Assembly: GCA_016209605.1 (NCBI GenBank)
Contig: JACQVS010000157.1
Span: 1 to 36,194, forward strand
DNA length: 36,194 nucleotides
Source: Planctomycetota bacterium
GTDB taxonomy: Bacteria; Planctomycetota; UBA8108; JACQVS01
Reading direction: 5' to 3'
Part shown: positions 8,121 to 17,600 of the stretch, piece by piece
Position numbering within the stretch: the first letter of the stretch is position 1
How the letters are laid out: each line of letters begins with the position of its first letter
Program-made: the position numbers and the translations under genes
The notes under the pieces: generated by a model
What the model was told of the DNA's origin: nothing
The model's input: only the letters and a program-made list of their open reading frames with translations
Databases searched by the model: none

Positions 8121-9075
8121 TTCCCATGGCCTTGAACTTTTGATAGCGCGCCCGCCGCCTCTCCTCGGGCGAGAGGTGCTCGATCTCCTTGAGATGCCTC
8201 AGCACCACCTCCTTCAAGTTGGCGGCTGCCTGGGCGTGATCACGATGCGCTCCGCCCAGGGGCTCGGGGATGATCTCGTCGATCACCCCGAAGCGCTTCA
8301 GGTCCTCGGCGGTGAGCTTCAAGGTTTCGGCAGCGCGCTCCTTGAAATCGGCCGTCTTCCACAAAATCGCCGAACAGCCCTCTGGAGAGATGACGGAATA
8401 ATAAGCGTGTTCCAGCATCAAAATTCGGTCGCCGACGCCGATTCCCAGGGCCCCGCCGCTCCCCCCCTCGCCGATCACCACGCCGATGATGGGGATCTTC
8501 AAGGTGGCCATTTCCATGAGGTTCTGGGCGATGATGAAGGCCTGGCCGCGCTCTTCGGCGCCGATGCCGGGGTAAGCGCCGGGGGTGTTGATCAAGGTCA
8601 GGACCGGGAGCTGGAACTTCTCCGCCAACTTCATTTTGAGCAGGGCCTTACGGTAGCCCTCGGGGTGCGGGCAGCCGAAGTTGCAGGCGAGCTTTTCGGC
8701 CGTGTCCTTCCCCTTGCGGTGGCCGATGATCAGGAAGCGCTGGCCTTCCATGCGCCCCAGCCCGCAGACGATGGAGGGGTCGTCGCGGAAGGCGCGGTCG
8801 CCGTGCAGCTCGAGGAAGTCTTCGAACAGGAGGTGGAGGTAGTCGGAAGTGAGGGGTCGGTTGGGGTGGCGCGCCGTCTGCACCTTTTGCCAGGGGGTGA
8901 GCTTGGAGAAGATGGCCCGCTTTTTCTCGTTGCAGCGCTCGGAGAGCTGGGCGATCTGGTCGGAGAGGTCGACATTGGTCGACAGCGAAAAGCTGCGCAG
9001 CTCCTCAATCTTGGCCTCCAGCTCCAGGATGGGGGCCTCAAAGTCCAGGGTCACGCGAGTGGACGGACTGGCCAT
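8098..9075 (-). CDS. accA: Acetyl-CoA carboxylase carboxyltransferase, alpha subunit
   Basis: A 325-residue subunit of the carboxyltransferase that moves carboxyl from carboxybiotin to acetyl-CoA, the first committed step of fatty acid synthesis. The crotonase-fold core is clear: GHRKGKDTAEK near residue 118, LINTPGAYPGIGAEERGQA near 162, and GEGGSGGALGIGVGDR near 204, the last forming the oxyanion region. An N-terminal helical part (LELEAKIEELRS) is typical. TAAGGT gives a ribosome site before the ATG. The partner accD is in the same window but about 15 kb away on the other strand, so the two are not in one operon here. Confidence 0.96.
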   Translation of the reverse strand: MASPSTRVTLDFEAPILELEAKIEELRSFSLSTNVDLSDQIAQLSERCNEKKRAIFSKLTPWQKVQTARHPNRPLTSDYLHLLFEDFLELHGDRAFRDDPSIVCGLGRMEGQRFLIIGHRKGKDTAEKLACNFGCPHPEGYRKALLKMKLAEKFQLPVLTLINTPGAYPGIGAEERGQAFIIAQNLMEMATLKIPIIGVVIGEGGSGGALGIGVGDRILMLEHAYYSVISPEGCSAILWKTADFKERAAETLKLTAEDLKRFGVIDEIIPEPLGGAHRDHAQAAANLKEVVLRHLKEIEHLSPEERRRARYQKFKAMGIYREGQP

Positions 9076-9092
9076 ATTTATACCTTAAAATT

Positions 9093-9136
9093 AATCCAAA
9101 TTGATGTATTTTGGATTTTTTTGTGGGACTTCGCAA
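9093..9136 (-). promoter_or_regulatory. accA promoter with overlapping inverted repeat (possible operator)
   Basis: On the minus strand TTGCGA (9131-9136), a 17-bp spacer and CAAAAT (9108-9113) form a plausible -35/-10 pair, each matching four of six consensus bases, with a start near 9101. An 8-bp perfect inverted repeat (AATCCAAA / TTTGGATT, arms 9093-9100 and 9110-9117) covers the -10 and start site, a position suited to a repressor. On the plus strand the same repeat is followed by five T and could also end rightward transcripts. Confidence 0.4.
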
Positions 9137-9148
9137 TAACTTTATGGT

Positions 9149-9194
9149 GCCCATTGAAAGTTCAGACCGTCCGCGGTCTGAACTTTCAATGGGC
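9149..9194. repeat. Perfect palindrome with 21-bp arms and 4-nt loop between accA and purL
   Basis: Arms 9149-9169 and 9174-9194 are exact reverse complements separated by TCCG. The hairpin would be very stable in RNA or as a DNA cruciform. It lies in the divergent accA/purL spacer, 13 bp upstream of the proposed accA -35, and is not followed by a T-run on either side. No second copy was noticed in this window. It may be a repetitive extragenic palindrome, a miniature element or a regulatory site. Confidence 0.85.
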
Positions 9195-9279
9195 TTTGGC
9201 AACTTTTTCTCGCCGCGTCTAAGTATTTTGGTATCATGTCCTCTTCTGAGAAACCAACGATATCGAAAGAAGCGAACCC

Positions 9280-12258
9280 GTGAACCCCATTATCCTCTCC
9301 ATCGAAGTCTTCCCTAAAAACGGCTTGGCAAAAGGTGAGCCAAGCCCCGCCGCTGACCATCCCCGCGGCCGCTCCCTCGAGCGCGAGCTGGGCTCGCTGC
9401 GCTGGCGCAACGTGCCGCGGGTGCTGGTGACCGACCTCTACTTCCTGAAAGGGCCGGAGGAGGCCCTGCCGCCGGATCGGCTCGAGTCGGCCGTCAAGTA
9501 TCTCTTCTCCGATCCCGTCACCCAGAGCGCGCGCCTCGACCGCATGGGGATCCAGAAAACCGCGGCGGCGGGGAAGTCCTGGACCCACCGCGCCACCGTG
9601 CTCAAGCGGCCGGGGGTGATGGATCCGGTGGAGGCGTCGGCCGTGAAGGGCCTCGCCGACCTGGGGATCGAAGGCGTCTCCGCCTGCACGGCGGCGCGGT
9701 ACTACCTTTTCGGCCCCCTCCTCAGCCCGGCGCAGAAGGAGGCGCTCTCCACCAAGGTCCTGGCCAATCCGGTCATCGAGGAGGTGGTGTGGGATGACGA
9801 GCCGGTGCAGCCTCCCTTCCTCTCCGCCGCCGAGAGCCAGGTGGAGCGCAGCGAGGTGCCGCTCCGCGTTGCCGGCGATGAAAAGCTCCTCGAGATCTCC
9901 TCTCGCGGCCAGCTTTCCTTGAATCTCGAGGAGATGCGCGCCATCCAAGGGCACTTTCGGTCCCTGGGCCGCGAACCCACCGATGTGGAGCTCGAGACCA
10001 TCGCCCAGACCTGGAGCGAGCACTGCTGCCACAAGACCTTCACCGGCCTTATCGACTACGTCAAGGTGAGCGCCGACGGCGCCGAGACGCGCGAGCGCAT
10101 CGACAACCTGCTGCGCCAGACCATCAAGCGGGCCACCGAGGCGGTGAGGACGACGTGGTGCCTGTCGGTCTTCGAGGACAACGCCGGGGTGGTGGCTTTT
10201 GACGAGGCGTGGGGCATTTCCTTCAAGGTGGAGACTCACAACCATCCCTCGGCCATCGAGCCTTACGGCGGCGCCGGCACCGGCATCGGCGGGGTGATCC
10301 GCGACACCCTGGGGACGGGGCTGGGCGCGAAGCCGATCGTCAACACCGATGTCTTTTGCTTCGGCCCGCCCGAGCTGCCCTGGGAGGAGGTCCCCCCCGG
10401 CGCCCTCCACCCGCTGCGCGTTCTGCGCGGCGTCGTGGCCGGCGTGCGCGACTATGGCAACCGCATGGGCATTCCCACGGCCAGCGGCGCCATCTACTTC
10501 AACGAGCGCTACGCCGGCAACCCGCTGGTCTACTGCGGCAGCGTCGGCCTCATCCCCCGCGATGCGGTGAGGAAGGAGGTGCGGCCGGGCGATCGGATTT
10601 ACGTGGTCGGCGGCCGCACCGGCCGCGACGGCATCCACGGCGCCACCTTCTCGTCGGTGGAGCTGACCGAGGAGTCGGAAGCGATCTCGAGCGGCGCGGT
10701 GCAGATCGGCAACGCCATCACCGAGAAGAAAGTCCTCGATGTGCTCCTCCAGGCGCGCGACCGGCGGCTTTTCCGGGCGGTGACCGACTGCGGCGCGGGG
10801 GGGCTGTCGAGCGCCGTCGGCGAGATGGGGCAGAAAACCGGGGCGCGCGTGCAGCTCGAGAAGGTGCCGCTCAAGTACCAGGGCCTCAGCTACACCGAGA
10901 TCTGGATCTCGGAGGCGCAGGAGCGCATGGTGCTGGCCGTGCCCCGGGAGAAGGCGGCGGAGCTTGAAGCGCTGGCCAGGGCCGAAGACGTCGAGTGCAC
11001 CGACATCGGGGAGTTCACCAGCACCGGCCGGCTCGAGCTGTCCTACCGCGGCGCGCCGGTCAGCGACCTCGACATGAACTTTCTGCACCAGGGCATTCCC
11101 CGGCTGCCGAGGCCGGCGGTCTACCGCGAGCCGGCGCCGCGCCCCGAGGCTTACCCGCGGGTAGCCTCCTGCGGCGAGGCGCTGCATCGCCTCCTGGCCG
11201 CTCCCAACATCGCCTCGAAGGAGTGGGTCATCAGGCAGTACGACCACGAGGTGCAGGGGGGGAGCATCCTCAAGTCGCTCGTGGGGCCGCGGCGCGATGG
11301 GCCCGGCGACGCCGTGGCCTTCACGCCGCTCTACCGCTCCGACCGGGCGATCGTCATCGGCTGCGGCATGAACCCCTCCTACGGCGACCTCGACCCCTAT
11401 CGCATGGCGCTCTCGGCGGTGGATGAAGCGCTGCGCAACGTCGCCGCCGCCGGCGGCGACCCGGCCAGGACCGCGATCCTCGACAACTTCTCCTGGGGGA
11501 ACACGCGGCGCCCGGAGGTGCTGGGGGCGCTGGTGGAGGCGGCGCGCGGCTGCCACGACGGCGCCGTCGGCTTCGGAACGCCGTTCATCTCCGGCAAGGA
11601 CAGCCTCAACAACGAGTACAAGGCCGGCGGGCAATCCCTCTCGATCCCCGGGAGCCTCCTCATCTCCTCGCTGGCGATCGTCGAGGACGGCCGCCGGCTG
11701 GTGTCCATGGACTTGAAAGAGCCGGGGAACACCCTCTTCCTCGTCGGCGAGACGCTGGAGGAGCTGGGCGGCAGCCACTACTTCCGTTTTGGCGGCGATG
11801 GAGCGTCTCGAGGCGGCGGCGGGCGGGTGCCGGGCGTCGTCTTCCCGCGAGCCCGGCGGATCCTCGTGGCGCTGCACCGCGCCATTCGCGACGGCCTCAT
11901 CCTCTCCGCCCACGACCTCAGCGAAGGGGGACTGGCGGTGGCGGCCGCGGAGATGGCCTTTAGCGGCGTCTGCGGCTGCGAGATCCACCTCGCCCACGCG
12001 CCGGCGGCTCCCGGCGTGAAGCGCGATGAGGCCCTCCTCTTCAGCGAGTCGAACACCCGCTTCCTGCTCGAGGTCGAAAGCGCCAGCGTGACGGCGGTGG
12101 AGAAGGTTTTCAAGGGGCTGCCGGCGGCGGTGGTGGGGACGACCAGCGACGCGCCGGTCTTGAGGATCTTCGGAATGAGCGGCGCCAAGGTGGTGGAGGA
12201 AGGCCTGGACGGCCTGAGGAATTCCTGGAAGAGCTTGAGCCGATTTCTGGCTGGTTGA
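9280..12258 (+). CDS. purL: Phosphoribosylformylglycinamidine synthase, PurL with N-terminal PurS-like region
   Basis: A 992-residue synthetase subunit that converts FGAR, ATP and glutamine-derived ammonia to FGAM in purine synthesis. Residues 1 to about 215 resemble two PurS-like units (ANPVIEEVVWDD ends the second); the rest is the small-type PurL core. Visible motifs are TWSEHCCHKTF near residue 247, FKVETHNHPSAIEPYGGA near 314 and the second-half ATP-site block FISGKDSLNNEY near 770. There is no glutaminase domain; that is supplied by purQ, 27 bp downstream. The size is intermediate between the classic small (about 740) and large (about 1300) PurL and implies that no separate purS is needed. 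The start is GTG at 9280 with a weak AAAGAAG site. Confidence 0.93.
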   Translation: MNPIILSIEVFPKNGLAKGEPSPAADHPRGRSLERELGSLRWRNVPRVLVTDLYFLKGPEEALPPDRLESAVKYLFSDPVTQSARLDRMGIQKTAAAGKSWTHRATVLKRPGVMDPVEASAVKGLADLGIEGVSACTAARYYLFGPLLSPAQKEALSTKVLANPVIEEVVWDDEPVQPPFLSAAESQVERSEVPLRVAGDEKLLEISSRGQLSLNLEEMRAIQGHFRSLGREPTDVELETIAQTWSEHCCHKTFTGLIDYVKVSADGAETRERIDNLLRQTIKRATEAVRTTWCLSVFEDNAGVVAFDEAWGISFKVETHNHPSAIEPYGGAGTGIGGVIRDTLGTGLGAKPIVNTDVFCFGPPELPWEEVPPGALHPLRVLRGVVAGVRDYGNRMGIPTASGAIYFNERYAGNPLVYCGSVGLIPRDAVRKEVRPGDRIYVVGGRTGRDGIHGATFSSVELTEESEAISSGAVQIGNAITEKKVLDVLLQARDRRLFRAVTDCGAGGLSSAVGEMGQKTGARVQLEKVPLKYQGLSYTEIWISEAQERMVLAVPREKAAELEALARAEDVECTDIGEFTSTGRLELSYRGAPVSDLDMNFLHQGIPRLPRPAVYREPAPRPEAYPRVASCGEALHRLLAAPNIASKEWVIRQYDHEVQGGSILKSLVGPRRDGPGDAVAFTPLYRSDRAIVIGCGMNPSYGDLDPYRMALSAVDEALRNVAAAGGDPARTAILDNFSWGNTRRPEVLGALVEAARGCHDGAVGFGTPFISGKDSLNNEYKAGGQSLSIPGSLLISSLAIVEDGRRLVSMDLKEPGNTLFLVGETLEELGGSHYFRFGGDGASRGGGGRVPGVVFPRARRILVALHRAIRDGLILSAHDLSEGGLAVAAAEMAFSGVCGCEIHLAHAPAAPGVKRDEALLFSESNTRFLLEVESASVTAVEKVFKGLPAAVVGTTSDAPVLRIFGMSGAKVVEEGLDGLRNSWKSLSRFLAG

Positions 12259-12285
12259 AGGAAAGTAGAAAGGTAGGTAGGAGAT

Positions 12286-13116
12286 ATGCCCGTACGGGTG
12301 CTGGTCCTGCGGACGGCCGGAACCAACTGCGATCTTGAAACGCTCAACGCTTTTCAGCTGGCGGGGGCGGAGGCGGAGCGCTTGCACGCCGGCGCCCTGC
12401 TCTCTCGCGCCCGGCGCCTCGACGAGTTCCACATCCTCGCCTTTCCCGGCGGCTTTTCCTACGGCGACGATCTCGGCGCCGGCACCGTTTTGGCAAACCA
12501 GCTGCGCGCCCGCTTGCGGGAGGACCTCCTGCGCTTCATCGAGAGCGGCCGGCTGGTGATCGGCATCTGCAACGGCTTCCAGATCCTGGTGCGCCTGGGG
12601 GTGCTGCCGGGCCTGGAGGGAAACGACCAGACCGTTTCGCTGGTGGAGAACGCCTCCGGGCTGTTCGAGGACCGCTGGGTGCGGCTGCGCGTCGAGACCT
12701 CGAAAAGCCCGTTCCTCGAGCGCGGCGAGGTTCTCGAGATGCCGGTGGCCCACAAGGAAGGGCGCCTGGTGGTGCGCGATCGGAGCCTTCTCGAAATCCT
12801 GCGCCGAAACGGCCAGATCGCCTGCCGGTACGCCGGCGAGGGCCCGGAGGACGGCCCGGAAAAAGGCACCGTGGAGGGCGATCCGGGCTATCCCGCCAAT
12901 CCCAACGGCTCCCTGGAGGCCATCGCCGGCCTCATCAACCCCGCCGGCAACGTCTTCGGCCTCATGCCCCATCCGGAGCGCCACCTGCGCCGCCTCCATC
13001 ACCCCAACTGGACGCGCTGGGCCGATGGGAGAGCACGGCTCCTGGAGTCCGACTGGCGCCTGGGGGACGGCTACCGCATCTTCGAGCGCGCCGTGAAACA
13101 CGCCAAAAACTTGTAA
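12286..13116 (+). CDS. purQ: Phosphoribosylformylglycinamidine synthase, glutaminase subunit
   Basis: A 276-residue class I glutamine amidotransferase. The triad is seen as Cys95 in GICNGFQ and His229/Glu231 in GLMPHPERHL. The FPGGFSYGDDLGAG block near residue 53 is typical of PurQ. It releases ammonia from glutamine and channels it to PurL, forming the complete FGAM synthase. It is somewhat longer than the roughly 225-230 residues common for PurQ, with extra residues between the Cys and the His/Glu. A clear TAGGAGA site precedes the ATG. It is cotranscribed with purL and probably with the two lipoproteins that follow. Confidence 0.94.
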   Translation: MPVRVLVLRTAGTNCDLETLNAFQLAGAEAERLHAGALLSRARRLDEFHILAFPGGFSYGDDLGAGTVLANQLRARLREDLLRFIESGRLVIGICNGFQILVRLGVLPGLEGNDQTVSLVENASGLFEDRWVRLRVETSKSPFLERGEVLEMPVAHKEGRLVVRDRSLLEILRRNGQIACRYAGEGPEDGPEKGTVEGDPGYPANPNGSLEAIAGLINPAGNVFGLMPHPERHLRRLHHPNWTRWADGRARLLESDWRLGDGYRIFERAVKHAKNL

Positions 13117-13133
13117 AGTTTCCAACCTCAAAC

Positions 13134-13153
13134 GGCCGATAAAACCATCGGCC
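13134..13153 (+). promoter_or_regulatory. Hairpin directly abutting a start codon
   Basis: GGCCGAT and ATCGGCC (arms 13134-13140 and 13147-13153) pair perfectly over a 6-nt loop, and the last paired base touches the ATG at 13154. No Shine-Dalgarno is visible in the 37-nt gap after purQ. In the mRNA the hairpin would occupy the ribosome site and could damp translation of the lipoprotein. The function is inferred. Confidence 0.4.
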
Positions 13154-14653
13154 ATGAAAACTGCACACCTAAAGAGCTTGGCGCTCCTCCTGGCGGCCTT
13201 GGGGCTGGCCTCCTGCGGCTCCGTCAGCCCCTCCATCGAGGTCAAGGCCCAGCCGCCGGAGCAGCCCGTTCCGCCCGGGGAGGCGGCTCCTGAGGCAGGG
13301 AAGAAGGGCGGTCCCGTGGAGGCCGACCTGGCCGAGGAGATCCCGCCGCCGGCCTCGGCGTTTGATCCCGCCGCCTGCCGCCTGATCCTCAAGAACTTCC
13401 ATGGCGGCGAGTTCCGCGGCGGGGGCAGGCGCTATATTTTCTGGGATTTTCAAGGGCCCGTCGAGGCCCTGGCCGAAAATCCCTTTTCCTTGTACCTCAG
13501 CCGCGATGCCGGCAAGTCGTGGCAGTCCATCGCCACCGACCTGGCCGCTCCCACGAGGCAGTTCGCCTGGAGCCTGCCCGCCCTGGCGGGAGAAAAGGTC
13601 CTGGTGCGGGTGCACGCGCTCCTTCGGGGCGGGAAATTCCTCACCGCCACCTCGCAGGCGCCTTGTTATTTCGACAGCCGGCTGCCGAGAGTCTTCTTTG
13701 ACGGCCCCCTGACCAGTCCGTCGTCTCGGCTGGAGGTCTGCTTCCACGCCCGGAGCGACGCTTTGCCCATCCACCAGGTGGAGTGCCGAGTGGCGAAGGT
13801 TCCCGGCGAGGAGTGGCAGCTGGCCGGCGTCTGGGAGGCCAGGGAGCCGGTCACCGAGGCAGCCGGCCGGATACCCTTGACGCTGGCCGATGGGCTTTAC
13901 CAGGCGGCGCTCCTCGCCCGCGACCAGGCCGGCAATACCTCGTCCCCCGGCGGCAGTGAGACCGAGGGCACGGGAAAGATCCTCGTCGACACCCAGCCTC
14001 CCGGACTGAAGGTGGCGGTGGATGAGAACAAGGACATCTTCGAGGGGGGCGAGGAGCTGGCGCTCGACATCCGCGTCGAGGATGCCAACCTCCCCGCCCA
14101 GCCGGTCGCCATCGCATTGCAGGGCGGGGAGAGCCTCGATGCCCTGGAGAGCCGCGAGAACCGCGAAGTCCTGGCGCGCCGCTTCCCTGCCGCCGGGACT
14201 TTCCGCTGGCGGGTGCCGCAGCGCCAGGGGAGCTTTCAGCTGCAAGTGGAAGCGGCCGACCTAGCCGGCAACCGCTCCACCTTCGAGCACTTTTTCCGCG
14301 TCGTCCCGCTGCTGCCGGCGATCGAATTCTTGACGTTCAACCGGCCGCGCCATTTGCAGGGCGGCGGGAAAGTGGAAATCCGCTGGCAGACCCGCCTGGC
14401 GCGGCCCCATGCCTCCAAGGTGACCCTGGAGTTCAGCCGCGACCAGGGAGCCGGCTGGCAGGAGCTGGCCAGCGACCTGGACAACACCGGATCCTGGACC
14501 TGGCTGCTCCCTCGTGAAGATTTCCGCGGCGGGCTCTTGCGGATTCGGGTCCGCAACCATCTCGACCAGGAAAATGAGGCGCTGTCGGCGCCGTTCTCCG
14601 TCAGCTCGAAAGTCCCGAAGGTCCGGATCACTGGGGTCGCGAGCAGTGAATAA
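13154..14653 (+). CDS. Lipoprotein with tandem Ig-like beta-sandwich modules
   Basis: A 499-residue protein. The signal peptide MKTAHLKSLALLLAALGLAS is followed by Cys21 (lipobox LASC). A Pro/Glu-rich tether (about 25-65) leads to about four Ig- or fibronectin-like modules. They share the pattern of a strand ending in W, then LxFSRDxGxxWQELA, then a WxLP turn and a closing strand with RVRV, as in SLYLSRDAGKSWQSIA near residue 114 and LEFSRDQGAGWQEL near 426. ARDQAGNTSSPGG and AADLAGNRSTF are typical ends of bacterial Ig-like repeats. No catalytic motif is seen. It sits 37 bp after purQ and 15 bp before a larger relative with the same module type. It probably acts as a surface or periplasmic scaffold; no named family was recognised. 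Confidence 0.82.
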   Translation: MKTAHLKSLALLLAALGLASCGSVSPSIEVKAQPPEQPVPPGEAAPEAGKKGGPVEADLAEEIPPPASAFDPAACRLILKNFHGGEFRGGGRRYIFWDFQGPVEALAENPFSLYLSRDAGKSWQSIATDLAAPTRQFAWSLPALAGEKVLVRVHALLRGGKFLTATSQAPCYFDSRLPRVFFDGPLTSPSSRLEVCFHARSDALPIHQVECRVAKVPGEEWQLAGVWEAREPVTEAAGRIPLTLADGLYQAALLARDQAGNTSSPGGSETEGTGKILVDTQPPGLKVAVDENKDIFEGGEELALDIRVEDANLPAQPVAIALQGGESLDALESRENREVLARRFPAAGTFRWRVPQRQGSFQLQVEAADLAGNRSTFEHFFRVVPLLPAIEFLTFNRPRHLQGGGKVEIRWQTRLARPHASKVTLEFSRDQGAGWQELASDLDNTGSWTWLLPREDFRGGLLRIRVRNHLDQENEALSAPFSVSSKVPKVRITGVASSE

Positions 14654-14668
14654 CTGAAGGTGCAAATT

Positions 14669-17600
14669 ATGAGAGGGGATCTTCATCAAAGTCGTTGCCG
14701 TTTGACCTGGCCGAAGGAACAGGGCCGCCAGCCCATCGGCTTGAGGATCGTTGGCGGAGCGTTTCTGGCGCTCGGCCTCTGGGGCTGCGAGGCCCTAGCG
14801 ACGCTCCCTTACCTGGACCAGCTCTCCCGAAGGCAGCCGCCTCCCGCGGTGCTGCAGGGGGAGAGGATCACCCTGGTGACCACCAAATTCAAGGCGGAGC
14901 CGCCCCGAATCTATTCCTGCCGAGACCGTTATCTGGTGGAATTCCATTTCGATCCCGCCCTGGTCGATTTCCACAAGATCGAAGCCTACACGCTGTGGCG
15001 GCTGGACCGTCCCGGCGGCTCCTGGCAAAGGCTCGAGACCGTTCCGGCAAGCCAGGCCCCCATGGCCTTCCGACCCAAGGCCGATGGGGCCTACGGCTTG
15101 CGAGCCTCGGCCGAGTGCAGCGATCGTCCCGAGGTCGGCGCGCCCCAGCCGGGGGATGAGCCGCTCCTCTGGCTGTACGTCGACCGCGCCCCTCCCAAGA
15201 TCACCTGGTTTTCCCCCGCCTCCGGAGAAATTCTGACCGGCAACACCGCCATCGCCCTCTCCTGGGGCGCCAGCGAGATGGAGTTCGGCGGCAAGGAGAT
15301 GGCCGTGGAGTGGAGCGCCGATTCCGGGGCGAGCTGGCAGGTGATCGGCCGGGTGCGCGCCGCGGCGGGCGAGCAATCCAGCCGCTGGAGGACGCCGGCC
15401 CGCCCGCCCGCGCTGGCGCTGCTCCGGGTGGCGGCCCAGGATCTGGTCGGCAATGAATCGAAGGCCGTCGTCGAGGTGCGCTTCGTCGATGGCTCGAGCC
15501 CGCTCGTGGCCCGGCGCCCGGCGCCGGCGCCTGGCGGCAGGGGAGAGTCGGCCATTCCCGCCTCCCCGAGCCCGCCATCAAAAGAAGCCGAGCCCCCGGG
15601 AGGCGAGGCGGCGAAAGCGGAGCCGTCCTCCTTTTCTCAGGAAGAGGCCGCCCGAGCTCAAGCCGTCAGGGCCGGCGGCCATGTCAAGGACAGCCCGCTG
15701 AGTCCGCCCAGCTCGACGGCCGCCGGCCTGAGCCAGGCGCCGCCCCCCAAGGAAGAGGGGAAGGGAGATGGCGGGGAGCCCGCGCTGGCGCTCCTCAACT
15801 TCAATGATGGTGTGCCGCACCCCGGCGGCGCCTCGCGCTACATCTTCTTCAAGCTGAAGGGCGCGGACCCAGCCGCGGCGCAAGTCGCCATCGAGTTCCG
15901 GGAGTCCCCGGACGGCTCCTGGGAGAAAATCGCCTCGGGGATTCCGGCCAGCCAGGGAAAGTACCTCTGGAAGCTGCCCGAGAGGTCGATTGCCAGGGGC
16001 GAGCTGCGCCTCACGGCGGCCGATGGCCGGGGCTGGAAGGCGGTGGCCACGAGCAAGCTGCCGGTGCCGATCGATCCGGAGGTTCCCATGGCCACCATTC
16101 AAGGCACGAAGAGGATGGAAGGGGGAAAGTCGGCGGTCCTCCTCAACTGCTATGACCGCGGCCCCGCCGGCCTCGCCGAGGTCAAGCTCTTCTTGACGGC
16201 CGATGGCGGCGCCCACTGGCAGGAGCTGCCGGTGGGGGACCCTTCCGCGCCGGTCCTGCTGCCGGACTTGCAAGGGCGCGTCGGGCTGTGGGTGTCGGCC
16301 GCCGACCGCGCCGGCCTTCGAACGCCCGCGCCCGCGCCGGGAGCCAAGCCGCAGCATGAGATCACCTTGGGCCGGCGCGCCGTCCTCGAAATCGCCGGCC
16401 CGGAGAGCCCGATGCTCCGCGGCGGCGACCAGTACACCTTGAGATGGCGCTTTGATGGGGATGACCTCGAAACTCTGGTGGCCCTGCTGGAGATCTCGCC
16501 CAATGGCGGCGCCGACTGGGAGCTGCTCGGCGAGGCTCCCGTCGATGCCGGACGCGCGCTGGTTTTGCTGCCGGCCCGCGATGGACAGTCGTTCCAGTTC
16601 CGGGTGAGCGTCCGGCTGGCCGAGGGCTCCTTCACCGAGAGCCGGAGCGGCATCTTCGCCATCGACGGGTCGGCCCCCCAGCTGGAGATCGGACCGGCGC
16701 CGGATCGGGCCGGGGCCGAGCTCAAGCTTCCGATCCGCATCACCGATCCCGGCGGCTCCGGCGTAGCGGCTGTCGCGGCCTACGTCCGGACGCCGGGCGA
16801 GGGCAACTGGCGGCTGCTCCCTTCCGAGCGCCTCAGCCTGGAAGAGGGCTTTGCCCTGATTTCCCTCCGCGATCTGGCGGAGGGGCCGCAGGAGATCTAC
16901 TTCAGCGCGCGGGATGCGGCCGGCAACAGCTCGCCGGGTCCAGATCTGCGCTCTAGCGGCCAGGCGCAGTTCATCATCGACCGGACCCCTCCTTCGATCC
17001 TGGTCAAGCCGACCGCCCTCTCCTGGGTGGAGGGGATTCCTGCGGCCGTGCAGGTGGATTTTGATCGTTCGGAGGCGGTTCCGCCCCTGGTGGTGGAGGG
17101 GCGGGAGCGGAAAGAGGAGCCCTGGACGGAGATCCATCGCTGGGCCAGCCTCCCCCCCGATGAAGACCTTTTCCGCTTCAACATCCCCCTCGACCACCAG
17201 GAGTATGCGGTGCGGTTCTCCCTTCGCGACCAGGTGGGCAATCTCGCTTACGCCATCCTCGGGCCGCGTCCGGTGGAGCCAGCCATCCAGTTGGAGTCGT
17301 TCACCACGGGGGGGAGCTATCCGGCCGGGAGCAATCAGCCGGTCAGCTGGAAGATCCATACCGCCTTGCTGGAGCTGGAAAGCCAGCTCCAGGTGGAGCT
17401 GAGTTACCGCGGCCAACCGCAGCACCCCTATCCCTGGCGGCAGATCTATGATGGGCTGCGCGCCGGGGCCTCTTGCGTCTGGACGCTTCCCAGCGCTCCC
17501 GGAAACGAGTACGAGCTTCGGGCGCGGCTGTTCCATTGCGGCGAGATTCTCGGCGAGTCGGTGACGCCGAAGCCCTTCCAGATCGTCCCCACGGCCGGAG

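Noticed and set aside
9142..13392. A 1416-codon open frame on the minus strand
   Set aside because: It is the antisense of purL and purQ, whose protein motifs are unmistakable; the long frame is a product of high G+C. Its composition (Ala/Arg/Gly/His-rich, no motifs) is that of a shadow.
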